From: JBBIOU01 sp037443205
GTDB taxonomy: Bacteria > Bacteroidota > Bacteroidia > Flavobacteriales_D > UBA2798
Assembly (NCBI GenBank): GCA_037443205.1
Contig: JBBIOU010000002.1
Location: 1 to 64,000, forward strand
Length of the DNA stretch: 64,000 bases
Direction: 5' to 3'
Part shown: positions 16,573 to 26,130 of the stretch, piece by piece
Position numbering within the stretch: the stretch's first letter is position 1
Layout: every line of letters begins with the position of its first letter
Notes under the pieces: generated by a model
Told to the model about the DNA's origin: nothing
Databases searched by the model: none
What the model saw: the letters and a program-made list of their open reading frames with translations, nothing else
Made by a program: the position numbers and the translations under genes

Positions 16573-17784
16573 TTATTGTTTATTTAAAAACAGTTTCAGT
16601 TGGTGTTCTTTACCTCCTGCTGCTGCTATTTTTATTGCTATTTCGCTTATTTCATTTGCTTTATTTGTTTGGTTAATTTTTTCATAATGTTCTTTCAATA
16701 AAATCATCATTGGCAGGTAATTATTATACAACTGAGCTTCACTGCTGCCATTGGTAACTTTTTTTATCCATTCTTTTTTAAAGTTGCTTTCCCAAATATG
16801 CATCAATGTGGTAAGGTTATCTATAGGTGTTTCGCTGTATTTAAACGCCAAACCGGTAAGAAATAATTGTTGGGTAAGGGATTTAAGAATTTCGGGAGAT
16901 ACAGTATTGGCAAAATATACAGGCTGATGACTTTTTGAAGCAATTTCCTTTAAAAAAGCTGCTTTGCCCGAAGCAGGAGTTGAATTTACATTTATTCCTA
17001 ACTCCGATAATTTAGTTTTTCTGTAAGAGTCTTTTTCTAATAAATCAAGATATAAAATCGTAACATCGCTGCGCGTATGCTTAAGGTACTGGAGTATCCA
17101 GGCAGGATAGGTATCGTATTCGCCATGTGTAATCAAAATGGCGTTTTTATCCAATGACTGAAGCATATTATATGCATACTCCATAACAGCGGGACTAAAC
17201 TCATTACTGTTATAAAGTTTTTTACAAAATTCTGATTTTTTTGCAATGTTTCCGGTTAACTCATAATACGCAATAAATTGGTTATAAAGCTCAACATATC
17301 CGGGATTAAGTTCATAAGCCTTTTGCAGGTGAAAAAATAAATTAACATCATGGTTTCCGTTAAGGTATTTAATATAATGGTATTCGTAAGAATCGGGCAC
17401 GGTTTTCTCCATTTGCATCACGATATTATCTAATTTTTTTTGTTGCTCAGGCTTGATATCGTTGGAGGTTTTTGTATAATAAGAAAAGCGTTCGGCTTTA
17501 TAATAATTTTGCCAGGCCGCTGCATTTTTGGGTTGAGTTAACAGTTGCTGTTCGTAGTTTTTACTAATCTTGCGGTAGTTATCTGTGCCCAAATGTTTAC
17601 GCGCTGGATCGGTTATTTGCAGTGGGTTAGCATTATTTTCGATGGCCGGGCTTAATGGGTTTGTATTTTTCTCTTTTCCGGACTGGGCATATACTACCTG
17701 TATGCTGCTGCAATATAAGAGAAGCAAGGCGCTTACCTTGGATAAATCGGTACAAACGGACTTATAAAGTTTAATAAATTTCAT
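16573..17784 (-). CDS. Exported helical-repeat protein, unknown function
   Basis: A 403-residue protein with an N-terminal signal peptide ending near YAQ. Residues about 60-215 look like TPR-type helical repeats. Residues about 225-275 (LITHGEYDTYPAWILQYLKH followed by RSDVTILYLDLL) resemble the soluble C-terminal portion of Bacteroidota DUF2723-type proteins, where a D-T-[YF]-P motif occurs. I cannot assign a reaction. It is the first gene of the sigma/anti-sigma unit, so it may help generate or sense the signal. A promoter box lies at 17811-17818. Confidence 0.65.
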   Translation of the reverse strand: MKFIKLYKSVCTDLSKVSALLLLYCSSIQVVYAQSGKEKNTNPLSPAIENNANPLQITDPARKHLGTDNYRKISKNYEQQLLTQPKNAAAWQNYYKAERFSYYTKTSNDIKPEQQKKLDNIVMQMEKTVPDSYEYHYIKYLNGNHDVNLFFHLQKAYELNPGYVELYNQFIAYYELTGNIAKKSEFCKKLYNSNEFSPAVMEYAYNMLQSLDKNAILITHGEYDTYPAWILQYLKHTRSDVTILYLDLLEKDSYRKTKLSELGINVNSTPASGKAAFLKEIASKSHQPVYFANTVSPEILKSLTQQLFLTGLAFKYSETPIDNLTTLMHIWESNFKKEWIKKVTNGSSEAQLYNNYLPMMILLKEHYEKINQTNKANEISEIAIKIAAAGGKEHQLKLFLNKQ

Positions 17785-17810
17785 AATGGCTAACTTTATA
17801 CCTGCCTGTA

Positions 17811-17818
17811 CAAATATA
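17811..17818 (-). promoter_or_regulatory. -7 promoter box for the 17784-15012 unit
   Basis: On the minus strand this reads TATATTTG, an exact TAnnTTTG match. Transcription would start near 17804, about 20 bases before the ATG. No good -33 TTG is seen at the usual distance. Confidence 0.5.
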
Positions 17819-17891
17819 ATTATAAATGGTTCAATGCAGGGTACATATTCTATGCAGAGAAAAATAATAATCTCTCATCTGATAGTAATAG

Positions 17892-17922
17892 TTTGTGTAT
17901 TGTTTAATTTACATTAATTTAG
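17892..17922 (+). promoter_or_regulatory. Promoter for the AsmA-like gene
   Basis: TTTG at 17892-17895, 19 bases, then TAATTTAG at 17915-17922, one base off the TAnnTTTG consensus. It lies 16 bases upstream of the ATG at 17939. Confidence 0.5.
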
Positions 17923-17938
17923 CAAAAAACATTTTAAA

Positions 17939-20900
17939 ATGTTAAAAAGCAAAAAATTCTGGAAAAGGTTTTTTATCTATACTTTTTTAACGCCCTTATT
18001 GCTGTTTTTTCTGTCAGTTGGTTTGGTTTACTGGCAACAAGACAACATCAGAAAAGAATTAATAAACACCTTAAACGAAGATTTTAAAGGATATGTAGAG
18101 CTTGGCGATAGTCATGTTTCGCTTTTTGCCAATTTTCCCTACATATCTATAGACCTTGAAAATCTTAAGATATACGAAGATAAGGCAAAATCAAATCCGC
18201 CTATTTTAGCCATTCATGATGCCTATCTGGGTTTTAATGTTTGGACACTTATAACCGGAAATTTTGAAATAAAAACCATCAAATTAGAAAACGGACATAT
18301 AGACTTAGTGCAACACCCTAATGGCGAACTTAATTTAATAAATGCCCTCTCATCAGAGAAAAAAATTGAAAATCCGGAGGAAGAATTTCACATGGATATT
18401 AAATCCATTAAACTTAATAATGTAGATATAACTAAGTTAAATGAAGCAAATAATATTAAAATTGAAGCTTATGTAAATAACGCGCAATGCAAATTTAAAA
18501 CATCCAAGAATCATTTGATGATTGGCTTAAACAGTAAGTTTTTACTGAATGTAATTGAATCCGGTGATACTACTTTTTTTAAACACAAACATTTTGAAAT
18601 TGAAACAGAAATTGATCTTGATAAAACAACCCATCTGCTAACCATACAACCCTCAGAAATTATTTTAGAGCACGCCTTGTTTAAAATGGAAGGAACTGTT
18701 GATATAGATGATGATGCCAACATGGATATTAAATTTCATGGCAATAAACCCAATTTTGATTTGTTGATGGCTTTTGCTCCCGAAGAAATTATACCGGTAT
18801 TGAAAAAGTACGACCAGAAAGGAAAAATATTTTTTGAAGCTACTGTAAAAGGAAAATCACTTAACGGCCATCAACCCCTCGTTAATGCTGAATTTGGATG
18901 TGAAAATGCATTTTTTAAAAATAATGACTCTAATAAAAAATTAGATGAATTATATTTTAAAGGTCGTTTCACCAACGGAGAAAAACGCACAACCGAAAGC
19001 ATGGAGTTTTCGCTGATGGATTTCTCGGCCAAGCCCGAAGCCGGGACTTTTACCGGTTATCTGATTGTAAAAAATTTTAACTCACCGGAAATTGACATGA
19101 GAATTAAATCAGATTTTGACCTGGATTTTTTGTCTAAATTTCTTAATCTTACAACCCTCAAAGATTTAAAAGGATATGTGTCTTTAACCATGAATTTTCA
19201 TGATATTATTGATTTAAACTATCCCGAACGCGCCATAGAAAAATTAAACGAATCGTATTTTACCGAACTGGTTGTTACCAATCTGAGCTTTCGCTCACCC
19301 GATTTTCATTTACCCTTTAATAAAATTAACCTGAAAGCTACCATGGATGGCCATGAAGCGAAAATTGAATACTTTAAAGCTAAAATCGGAGATTCGGATA
19401 TAGATGCACACGGAAGCATCAGCGATTTACCCGCTATTTTGCACCACACCAATATTCCCGTAAAAACTACACTCAATATAAAATCCGATTTACTCGACTT
19501 GTTTCAATTAACCGATAATAAAAAACCTGACAACATACCATTTGATGAACAAATAAAAAATTTAAGTTTAAAGCTTTCATTTACCAGCAGCGCTAAGGCA
19601 TTTACCGAATCGCCAACCTTACCCACAGGCGAATTTTTTATAGAAGATTTATATGCTAAACTCAAACATTATCCTCATACATTACACGATTTTCATGCTG
19701 ATATTTTTATTGACGAACACGACTTTAGAATCATTGATTTTACCGGAGTAATAGATAAAAGTGATTTTCATGTTTCCGGTAAATTAAGAAATTACGATTT
19801 ATGGTTTCAAAATAATCCTTATGGCGATACAAAAATAGAATTTAGTATAAACTCTAAATTACTGCAACTGCAAGATTTATTTGCTTACGGTGGCGAAAAC
19901 TATGTGCCCGAAGATTATCGTCATGAAGAATTTAAAAACCTGAAATTTTCGGCCCATGCCGATTTGCATTTTAAAGACTCCCTATATTCATCAGACCTGT
20001 ATATAGATGATTTTTCGGCTTTGATGAAAATTCACCCCATGAAAATGGAAAATTTTTCGGGGCGTGTGCATTATGAAAACGAACATTTACTGGTAGAAAA
20101 TTTTTCGGGTAAGCTGGGTAAAAGCAAAATTCTTGCTAATCTGCAATTTTATACGGGCAAAAATAAAGCACTTAAGAAAAAAGACAACTATCTGCATCTT
20201 AAATCTCCGCGCTTAGACTTTGATGAATTGTTTAACTACAATCCGCCACCTGCCTCAAAAAGCAACACACCCGTTGACCACGAAAATGTTTTTAATATAT
20301 ATGATTTACCTTTTACAGACATGTTGTTTACTATGGATGTAGAACATCTGAATTATCACAAATATTTAATACATAGCTTTTATTCCAAACTGCGCACAAG
20401 CGAAAACCATTACATCTATATAGACACCATGCGCTTAGAAGCTGCGGGAGGTAAAATATCTCTTAGCGGGTATTTAAATGGTTCCGACAGAAACAAAATA
20501 TATTTCAGCCCCCATATGCATTTGCATAAAATAAACTTAGATAAGCTGATGTTTAAATTTGATAATCTTGGTCAGGACTATTTGGTATCGGATAATCTAC
20601 AGGGCAAGCTTTCGGGTAAAATCACCGGGAACATACATCTGCATGCAGATTTAGTTCCTGTAATAAACGACTCGGAAATACATTTAGATATAGAAGTTAC
20701 CGAAGGAAAATTATTAAACTTTAAACCCATGCAAGCATTAAGCGACTATTTTAAAGATAAAAATCTGAACAAAATTTTATTCGACACTCTGAAAAACCAT
20801 ATTGACATGAAAAACGGCACCATGAACATACCTAATATGGTGATAAATTCATCGCTTGGGTTTATAGAAATGTCCGGTAAACAAGATATGAGTTTAAACA

Positions 20901-21115
20901 TGGAGTACTACTTTAAAATACCCGTAAAATTAGTTACAGAAGTTGCCAGGCAAAAATTGTTTGGAGACAAAAAAGAAGAAGAAATAGACCCCGAACGCGA
21001 AGATGAAATAATATATAAAAACGAACATAAAAAAGTGCGCTACATATATCTTAAATTAAAAGGAAATGAAAATGGTTATAATATTTCGTTGGGGAAAGAA
21101 AAAAATGCAAAATAA
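17939..21115 (+). CDS. AsmA-family envelope protein
   Basis: A 1058-residue protein with one N-terminal transmembrane anchor (about residues 10-30) and a long periplasmic beta-rich region. The N-terminal segment (LGDSHVSLFANFPYISIDLENL) and the C-terminal region (MKNGTMNIPNMVINSSLGFIEM) are typical of Bacteroidota AsmA-like proteins, relatives of TamB and other bridge-like lipid transfer proteins. Its likely role is outer-membrane lipid homeostasis; this is family-level inference. It is transcribed alone from the promoter at about 17915 and followed 114 bases later by ricT. Confidence 0.85.
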   Translation: MLKSKKFWKRFFIYTFLTPLLLFFLSVGLVYWQQDNIRKELINTLNEDFKGYVELGDSHVSLFANFPYISIDLENLKIYEDKAKSNPPILAIHDAYLGFNVWTLITGNFEIKTIKLENGHIDLVQHPNGELNLINALSSEKKIENPEEEFHMDIKSIKLNNVDITKLNEANNIKIEAYVNNAQCKFKTSKNHLMIGLNSKFLLNVIESGDTTFFKHKHFEIETEIDLDKTTHLLTIQPSEIILEHALFKMEGTVDIDDDANMDIKFHGNKPNFDLLMAFAPEEIIPVLKKYDQKGKIFFEATVKGKSLNGHQPLVNAEFGCENAFFKNNDSNKKLDELYFKGRFTNGEKRTTESMEFSLMDFSAKPEAGTFTGYLIVKNFNSPEIDMRIKSDFDLDFLSKFLNLTTLKDLKGYVSLTMNFHDIIDLNYPERAIEKLNESYFTELVVTNLSFRSPDFHLPFNKINLKATMDGHEAKIEYFKAKIGDSDIDAHGSISDLPAILHHTNIPVKTTLNIKSDLLDLFQLTDNKKPDNIPFDEQIKNLSLKLSFTSSAKAFTESPTLPTGEFFIEDLYAKLKHYPHTLHDFHADIFIDEHDFRIIDFTGVIDKSDFHVSGKLRNYDLWFQNNPYGDTKIEFSINSKLLQLQDLFAYGGENYVPEDYRHEEFKNLKFSAHADLHFKDSLYSSDLYIDDFSALMKIHPMKMENFSGRVHYENEHLLVENFSGKLGKSKILANLQFYTGKNKALKKKDNYLHLKSPRLDFDELFNYNPPPASKSNTPVDHENVFNIYDLPFTDMLFTMDVEHLNYHKYLIHSFYSKLRTSENHYIYIDTMRLEAAGGKISLSGYLNGSDRNKIYFSPHMHLHKINLDKLMFKFDNLGQDYLVSDNLQGKLSGKITGNIHLHADLVPVINDSEIHLDIEVTEGKLLNFKPMQALSDYFKDKNLNKILFDTLKNHIDMKNGTMNIPNMVINSSLGFIEMSGKQDMSLNMEYYFKIPVKLVTEVARQKLFGDKKEEEIDPEREDEIIYKNEHKKVRYIYLKLKGNENGYNISLGKEKNAK

Positions 21116-21199
21116 AAATGCTTTGCGTAATGTTAGATTTATAATAAAAACAGTCGTTTTACCATAAAATACCCTTACAAAAAGTTAGCTAAATTATTT

Positions 21200-21207
21200 T
21201 AACTTTG
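21200..21207 (+). promoter_or_regulatory. -7 promoter box for ricT-gldH operon
   Basis: TAACTTTG matches TAnnTTTG exactly, 22 bases upstream of the ricT ATG. The -33 element is not obvious. Confidence 0.5.
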
Positions 21208-21229
21208 TGCCTAAATAAACAGAAAAATT

Positions 21230-22399
21230 ATGGGATGTGCAAGTTGTTCTAAAGGAGGAGGCGTAATACCCGCAGGTTGTGGCAACAAGGGGCATTGCAG
21301 TTCCGGTGGCTGCGGCAAAATGGATGTATTTGATTGGCTTACAAACATTGATTTACCCGAATATACAAATGCCTTTGATATTGTAGAAGTAAGATTTAAA
21401 AACGGTCGTAAAGGCTTTTATAAAAATGTAAACAAACTACCCTTATACACAGGTGATGCGGTTTCGGTAGAAGCCTCTCCGGGTTATGATGTTGGCATAG
21501 TTACACTCACTGGCGAATTGGTAAAACTGCAAATGCAAAAAAAATCAATCGGGTTTGACTCGGCCGAAATAAAAAAAGTATATCGAAAAGCTAAAAAAGA
21601 AGAAATAGAAAAATGGAAGCAGGCACGTGCACTCGAAGATAAAACCATGCATCGGGCACGTACCCTGGCCCTTAACCTGGGACTTGAAATGAAAATAAGC
21701 GATGTAGAATACCAGGGCGATAAAACCAAAGCCACCTTTTATTACACAGCAGAAGGCAGAGTAGATTTCAGAGAACTGATAAAAGTAATGGCCGAAGAAT
21801 TTAAAGTAAAAATAGAAATGCGCCAGATTGGCGCCCGGCAAGAAGCGGGAAGATTAGGCGGTATTGGCTCCTGCGGAAGAGAACTTTGTTGCTCCACCTG
21901 GTTACACGATTTTAGAACCGTATCTACCGGAGCAGCACGCTATCAACAACTTTCCATTAACCCGCAAAAGCTAGCCGGCCAATGCGGCAAATTAAAATGC
22001 TGCCTTAACTACGAGTTAGACATGTATGTAGAAGCTTTTAAAGATTTCCCGGATAGCGAAATTAAACTGCAAACACAAAAAGGCACGGCCATACATCAAA
22101 AAACAGATGTTTTTAAAAAAACCATGTGGTATAGCCTGCAAGGTGAATTGGTTTCAGATTTTATACCGCTTACCATAGATAAAGTAAAAAAAATTATTGA
22201 ATTAAACAATCAAGGCATCATCCCGGAAAGCCTGGATGCTTTTGCCATACCTGAAGATAACAAAACAGCCAAATTACCCGATTTTAAAAACGTAGTAGGG
22301 CAAGACAGCCTTACCCGATTTGATAAAAACAAAAAACAAAAAAATAAAACAAATAAAAATCGTCATCATAAAAACAAACATAACCGTAAGCAAAAATAA
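21230..22399 (+). CDS. ricT: PSP1-domain protein, RicT-like
   Basis: 389 residues. A Cys-rich N-terminus (MGCASCSKGG ... CGNKGHCSSGGCGK) precedes the PSP1 domain (about 45-270). The domain contains the conserved CGRELCCSTW and GQCGKLKCCLNY segments whose Cys can bind an Fe-S cluster in RicT/YaaT proteins. The tail (about 355-389) is Lys/Asn/His-rich and probably disordered. In Bacillus RicT works with RicA/RicF in RNA processing; those partners are not in view, so the role here is open. The gene is 12 bases upstream of gldH, an arrangement I recall from other Bacteroidota. Confidence 0.88.
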   Translation: MGCASCSKGGGVIPAGCGNKGHCSSGGCGKMDVFDWLTNIDLPEYTNAFDIVEVRFKNGRKGFYKNVNKLPLYTGDAVSVEASPGYDVGIVTLTGELVKLQMQKKSIGFDSAEIKKVYRKAKKEEIEKWKQARALEDKTMHRARTLALNLGLEMKISDVEYQGDKTKATFYYTAEGRVDFRELIKVMAEEFKVKIEMRQIGARQEAGRLGGIGSCGRELCCSTWLHDFRTVSTGAARYQQLSINPQKLAGQCGKLKCCLNYELDMYVEAFKDFPDSEIKLQTQKGTAIHQKTDVFKKTMWYSLQGELVSDFIPLTIDKVKKIIELNNQGIIPESLDAFAIPEDNKTAKLPDFKNVVGQDSLTRFDKNKKQKNKTNKNRHHKNKHNRKQK

Positions 22400-22411
22400 T
22401 TTTACTCTGCC

Positions 22412-22882
22412 ATGATTTTATATAAACGGTTTATAGGCTTTTTATCAATCAGCACGCTGTGTATGGCCTGTAGCCCTGATTATTTTTTTAACGAAGATAA
22501 AGCCATAGAAGGCAACATATGGAAAATCAATCAAAAAATAACTTTTGATAAAGATATAAACGACACCATTGGCAAATATAATTTTTATTTAAATCTGCGA
22601 ACCACCACCTCTTACGAATACAGTAATTTATATATATTTTTTGAAACAGAATTTCCTGACGGCAGACATTCAAAAGACACCATCGAATGTCCCTTGGCTG
22701 CTGAAGACGGAACATGGTTAGGAAAAACAAGCGGCAGTTTAATTGAAAATAAAATACTCTTTAAAACGCGTGTAATTTTTCCGGTTGCAGGCAACTATAA
22801 ATTCTCTATACAACATGCCATGCGCAACGATAATCTGGAAGAAATAACCGATGTAGGTTTATGTATTGAAAAAATTAAATAA
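22412..22882 (+). CDS. gldH: Gliding motility lipoprotein GldH
   Basis: A 156-residue lipoprotein: signal peptide with a CMAC lipobox (Cys about 20) and a beta-sandwich body with DTIECPLA and ADEDGTW-like GldH signatures (AAEDGTWLGKTSG). GldH is required for gliding and chitin use in Flavobacterium johnsoniae; its exact function is not established. Its position between ricT and a PBP1A gene is consistent with the identification. Confidence 0.88.
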   Translation: MILYKRFIGFLSISTLCMACSPDYFFNEDKAIEGNIWKINQKITFDKDINDTIGKYNFYLNLRTTTSYEYSNLYIFFETEFPDGRHSKDTIECPLAAEDGTWLGKTSGSLIENKILFKTRVIFPVAGNYKFSIQHAMRNDNLEEITDVGLCIEKIK

Positions 22883-22883
22883 T

Positions 22884-25406
22884 ATGCCCAAAGCAACCAA
22901 CCAAATATCATTAAGTAAAAAAACACAAAACCGTATATTAATACTACTCTGGCTTATTATTACCGGTCCGGTATTAGGGTTAATGCTGATGATACTGATT
23001 GTTTCGTTTGATGATTTACCCACTCTGGAACAATTAGAAAATCCTGTAAGTAATCTGGCCAGCGAAATTATATCAAGCGACAATCAGATTCTCGGTAAAT
23101 ATTACGAGCAAAACCGAACCAATGTAGAGTACAACCAAATATCACCCTATGTTATTGATTGTTTAATTGCCACCGAAGACGAGCGATTTTACAATCATTC
23201 GGGGGTAGATGTCGAAGCTATTTTTCGGGTAGCGAAAGGTGTTATCAGCAGCAACACCTCGCAAGGTGGCGGAAGCACCTTATCCCAACAATTATCCAAA
23301 ATGCTATTTCCACGCGAAAAAATGAACACCTGGCAAATGGTAAAACGTAAATTTAAAGAATGGATCATCTCTACCCGCATAGAAAAATCATATACCAAAG
23401 AAGAAATACTGACCATGTATCTGAATCAATTTGATTTTTTATACAATGCCGTTGGCATACATTCGGCAGCCCGCGTATATTTTAACACTACCCCCGATTC
23501 ACTTAAACTCGAACAAGCCGCCATGCTGGTTGGTATGGCAAAAAATCCCTCTATGTATAACCCGCTTAAGTTCGAAGAAAATGCAATTAAACGCAGAGAA
23601 GTGGTTTTAAAACAATTATTAAAAAATAATAATAACCCACACATAAAAACAAAAATAAACAGACAACAATATGATTCTTTACGCCTATTGCCATTAGCCA
23701 TTAACTACCAAAAAGTTGACCATCAGGAAGGGTTGGCCCCTTATTTCAGAGAAGTATTAAGAACAGAAATAACTCAACTACTCAACGAAAAAAATGAAAA
23801 CGGTGAATATAAAATAAGAAAAAAAGACGGTTCGAAATACGATGTTTATAAAGATGGTTTAAAAATTTATACCACCATTGATACCCGCATGCAAAAATAT
23901 GCTGAATGGGCTGTTGAAGAACATCTGAAAAAAGAATTACAAAAAGAGTTTGACAAAGATCATAAACGTTTTGACAAAAACGGCCAACCCAAACCTAACT
24001 GGCCATTTGTTACAAATTATAAAATTACGCAGGAAAAAGTAGACGAAGTAATGAATGCCGCTATAAAAAGAAGCGACAGATACCTGGTGATGAGCGGTAA
24101 AAAATGTGGCAAATGCGAGCGCAACAAAGACTATATCAAAAAAGAAAAAGGCAATTATGTATGCACCTATTGCAAACACGAAACAAAAATATACACACAA
24201 GACGAAATTGATAAAATAATGCATACCCCAACTAAAATGCGTGTGTTTAGCTGGTACAAAAAAGGTTATGAATTTGATACACTTATGTCGCCTGTAGATT
24301 CTATCAGGTATTACAAGAGCTTTTTACTATCGGGGTTAATATCAATGGATCCTAAAACCGGTTTTGTAAAAGCCTGGGTAGGAGGCCCATACTTTAAGCA
24401 TTTTAAATTAGACCATGTAAAACAAACCCGCAGGCAAGTAGGCTCAACCTTTAAACCTTTTGTTTATGCAGCCGCTTTTCGCGATCGTTTATTTACACCT
24501 TGCTCTGAAGCGCCCAATATTGAATATTGCATTGAAGTGCCACACACCGCCAAAACAACAAAACCCTGGTGCCCTAAAAATCCCGGAGTTGCTTACACAG
24601 GAGAACAAGTACCTTTATACTATGCTTTAGCTGCGTCATGGAATAACATTACCGCTTATATTATTAAACATGAAAAACCGGCTACAGTAGTAAAAATGCT
24701 CGAAAATATGGGCATACCCAAAGGCTACCTGCCCCCGGTGCCCTCTATTTGTTTAGGAGCTTGCGAACTTTCTGTTTACGAAATGACCGGTGCACAAAGC
24801 TCTTTTGCCAACAAAGGAGTATATATTAAACCCATTTATTTTACACGCATCGAAGATAAAAACGGCAATGTAATTTATGACGTTGAACCCGAAATGAGCG
24901 AAGCCATGGATGAAGAAACAGCCTATATGATGCTACAGATTATGAAAGGAGTAACATCGGGAGTTGTGAATCCTCACAATGGTAAAGCTGCCGGCACCGC
25001 CACACGCATCAGAAGCAACAAACCCTATGGCAATATTAAAGCACCCATAGCCGGAAAAACCGGTACAACAAACGACCAAAGTGATGGATGGTTTATTGGT
25101 ATTACCCCTGATTTGGTTACCGGTGTATGGGTAGGATGCGAAGACATGATTGTGCGTTTCAGCACAACCAATTTAGGACAAGGCGCTAATATGGCGCTGC
25201 CTATTTGGGGCTATTACATGAATAAGGTTTATGCCGATAAATCACTGAAAATATCACAAAGTGATTTCGAAGCCCCTGAAGGAAATTCGTTTGATTTTGC
25301 CCGATGCAAAGATTTTAAAACCGGAGGACTTGATTTAATAAAATTAGGGAAAATTGACGAATTTGAAAATTTAATAGGTACTGACGAAGAAGATGAATCG
25401 CAATAA
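22884..25406 (+). CDS. Penicillin-binding protein 1A (bifunctional), with a four-Cys insert
   Basis: Peptidoglycan glycosyltransferase/transpeptidase of about 840 residues. I start at the ATG at 22884, just after the gldH stop. A transmembrane anchor covers about 14-40. The GT51 domain has EDERFYNHSGVD (about 95) and GGSTLSQQLSKML (about 130). The transpeptidase has SxxK as STFKPF (about 520), SxN as SWNN (about 585) and KTG as KTGTTN (about 726). Unusual: a CGKC ... CTYC four-cysteine segment (24105-24173) lies between the two enzyme domains. Next gene follows after nine bases. Confidence 0.93.
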   Translation: MPKATNQISLSKKTQNRILILLWLIITGPVLGLMLMILIVSFDDLPTLEQLENPVSNLASEIISSDNQILGKYYEQNRTNVEYNQISPYVIDCLIATEDERFYNHSGVDVEAIFRVAKGVISSNTSQGGGSTLSQQLSKMLFPREKMNTWQMVKRKFKEWIISTRIEKSYTKEEILTMYLNQFDFLYNAVGIHSAARVYFNTTPDSLKLEQAAMLVGMAKNPSMYNPLKFEENAIKRREVVLKQLLKNNNNPHIKTKINRQQYDSLRLLPLAINYQKVDHQEGLAPYFREVLRTEITQLLNEKNENGEYKIRKKDGSKYDVYKDGLKIYTTIDTRMQKYAEWAVEEHLKKELQKEFDKDHKRFDKNGQPKPNWPFVTNYKITQEKVDEVMNAAIKRSDRYLVMSGKKCGKCERNKDYIKKEKGNYVCTYCKHETKIYTQDEIDKIMHTPTKMRVFSWYKKGYEFDTLMSPVDSIRYYKSFLLSGLISMDPKTGFVKAWVGGPYFKHFKLDHVKQTRRQVGSTFKPFVYAAAFRDRLFTPCSEAPNIEYCIEVPHTAKTTKPWCPKNPGVAYTGEQVPLYYALAASWNNITAYIIKHEKPATVVKMLENMGIPKGYLPPVPSICLGACELSVYEMTGAQSSFANKGVYIKPIYFTRIEDKNGNVIYDVEPEMSEAMDEETAYMMLQIMKGVTSGVVNPHNGKAAGTATRIRSNKPYGNIKAPIAGKTGTTNDQSDGWFIGITPDLVTGVWVGCEDMIVRFSTTNLGQGANMALPIWGYYMNKVYADKSLKISQSDFEAPEGNSFDFARCKDFKTGGLDLIKLGKIDEFENLIGTDEEDESQ

Positions 25407-25415
25407 TTTATTAAT

Positions 25416-26123
25416 ATGAATAAAGTAGTTTTAAATGCAGATGAAGCCATTAAAGACATCCCCGATGGCGCCATTTTGGGCTTAGGCGGATTTGGTCTTT
25501 GCGGTATACCCGAAAATTGTATAACGGCACTGGTAAAAAAAGGCATTAAAAATCTTACCTGTATCTCTAACAATGCCGGTGTTGACGATTTTGGTATTGG
25601 CCTGATGCTGCAAAAAAAACAAGTTAAAAAAATGATTTCTTCCTATGTAGGAGAAAATGCCGAATTTGAAAGACAACTGCTATCGGGTGAGCTGGAAGTA
25701 GATTTAATTCCTCAGGGCACCTTAGCCACCCGTCTGCTGGCAGCCGGTTATGGCATGCCCGCAATTTTTACGCCCGCAGGAGTGGGTACCGAAGTAGCAC
25801 AAGGCAAAGAAATACGTAAATTCAAATTCAACGGAACAGAAAAACATTACTTACTGGAATATGCCTTCGAAATTGATTTTTCGATTGTTAAAGCCTGGAA
25901 AGGCGATACACACGGAAATTTAATTTTCAGAAAAACCTCGCGTAATTTTAATCCCTTGGTTGCCATGGCCGGAAAAATTACCATTGCCGAAGTAGAACAA
26001 CTGGTTCCTGCCGGTGAATTAGACCCCGACCACATACACTTACCCGGAATTTATGTACATCGCATCTTTGAAGGTAAAAACTACGAAAAAAGAATAGAGC
26101 AAAGAACAGTAATTAAAAGGTAA
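25416..26123 (+). CDS. scoA: 3-oxoacid CoA-transferase subunit A
   Basis: A 235-residue class I CoA-transferase alpha subunit. The GAILGLGGFGLCGIPE glycine-rich loop, NNAGVDDFGIG and GTEVAQGKE segments are standard. With subunit B it moves CoA between succinate or acetate and acetoacetate (ketone body/branched-chain catabolism). The gene follows PBP1A by nine bases. Its partner is not adjacent: a 1.75-kb membrane-protein gene intervenes before scoB. Confidence 0.92.
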   Translation: MNKVVLNADEAIKDIPDGAILGLGGFGLCGIPENCITALVKKGIKNLTCISNNAGVDDFGIGLMLQKKQVKKMISSYVGENAEFERQLLSGELEVDLIPQGTLATRLLAAGYGMPAIFTPAGVGTEVAQGKEIRKFKFNGTEKHYLLEYAFEIDFSIVKAWKGDTHGNLIFRKTSRNFNPLVAMAGKITIAEVEQLVPAGELDPDHIHLPGIYVHRIFEGKNYEKRIEQRTVIKR

Positions 26124-26130
26124 TTGCTTT

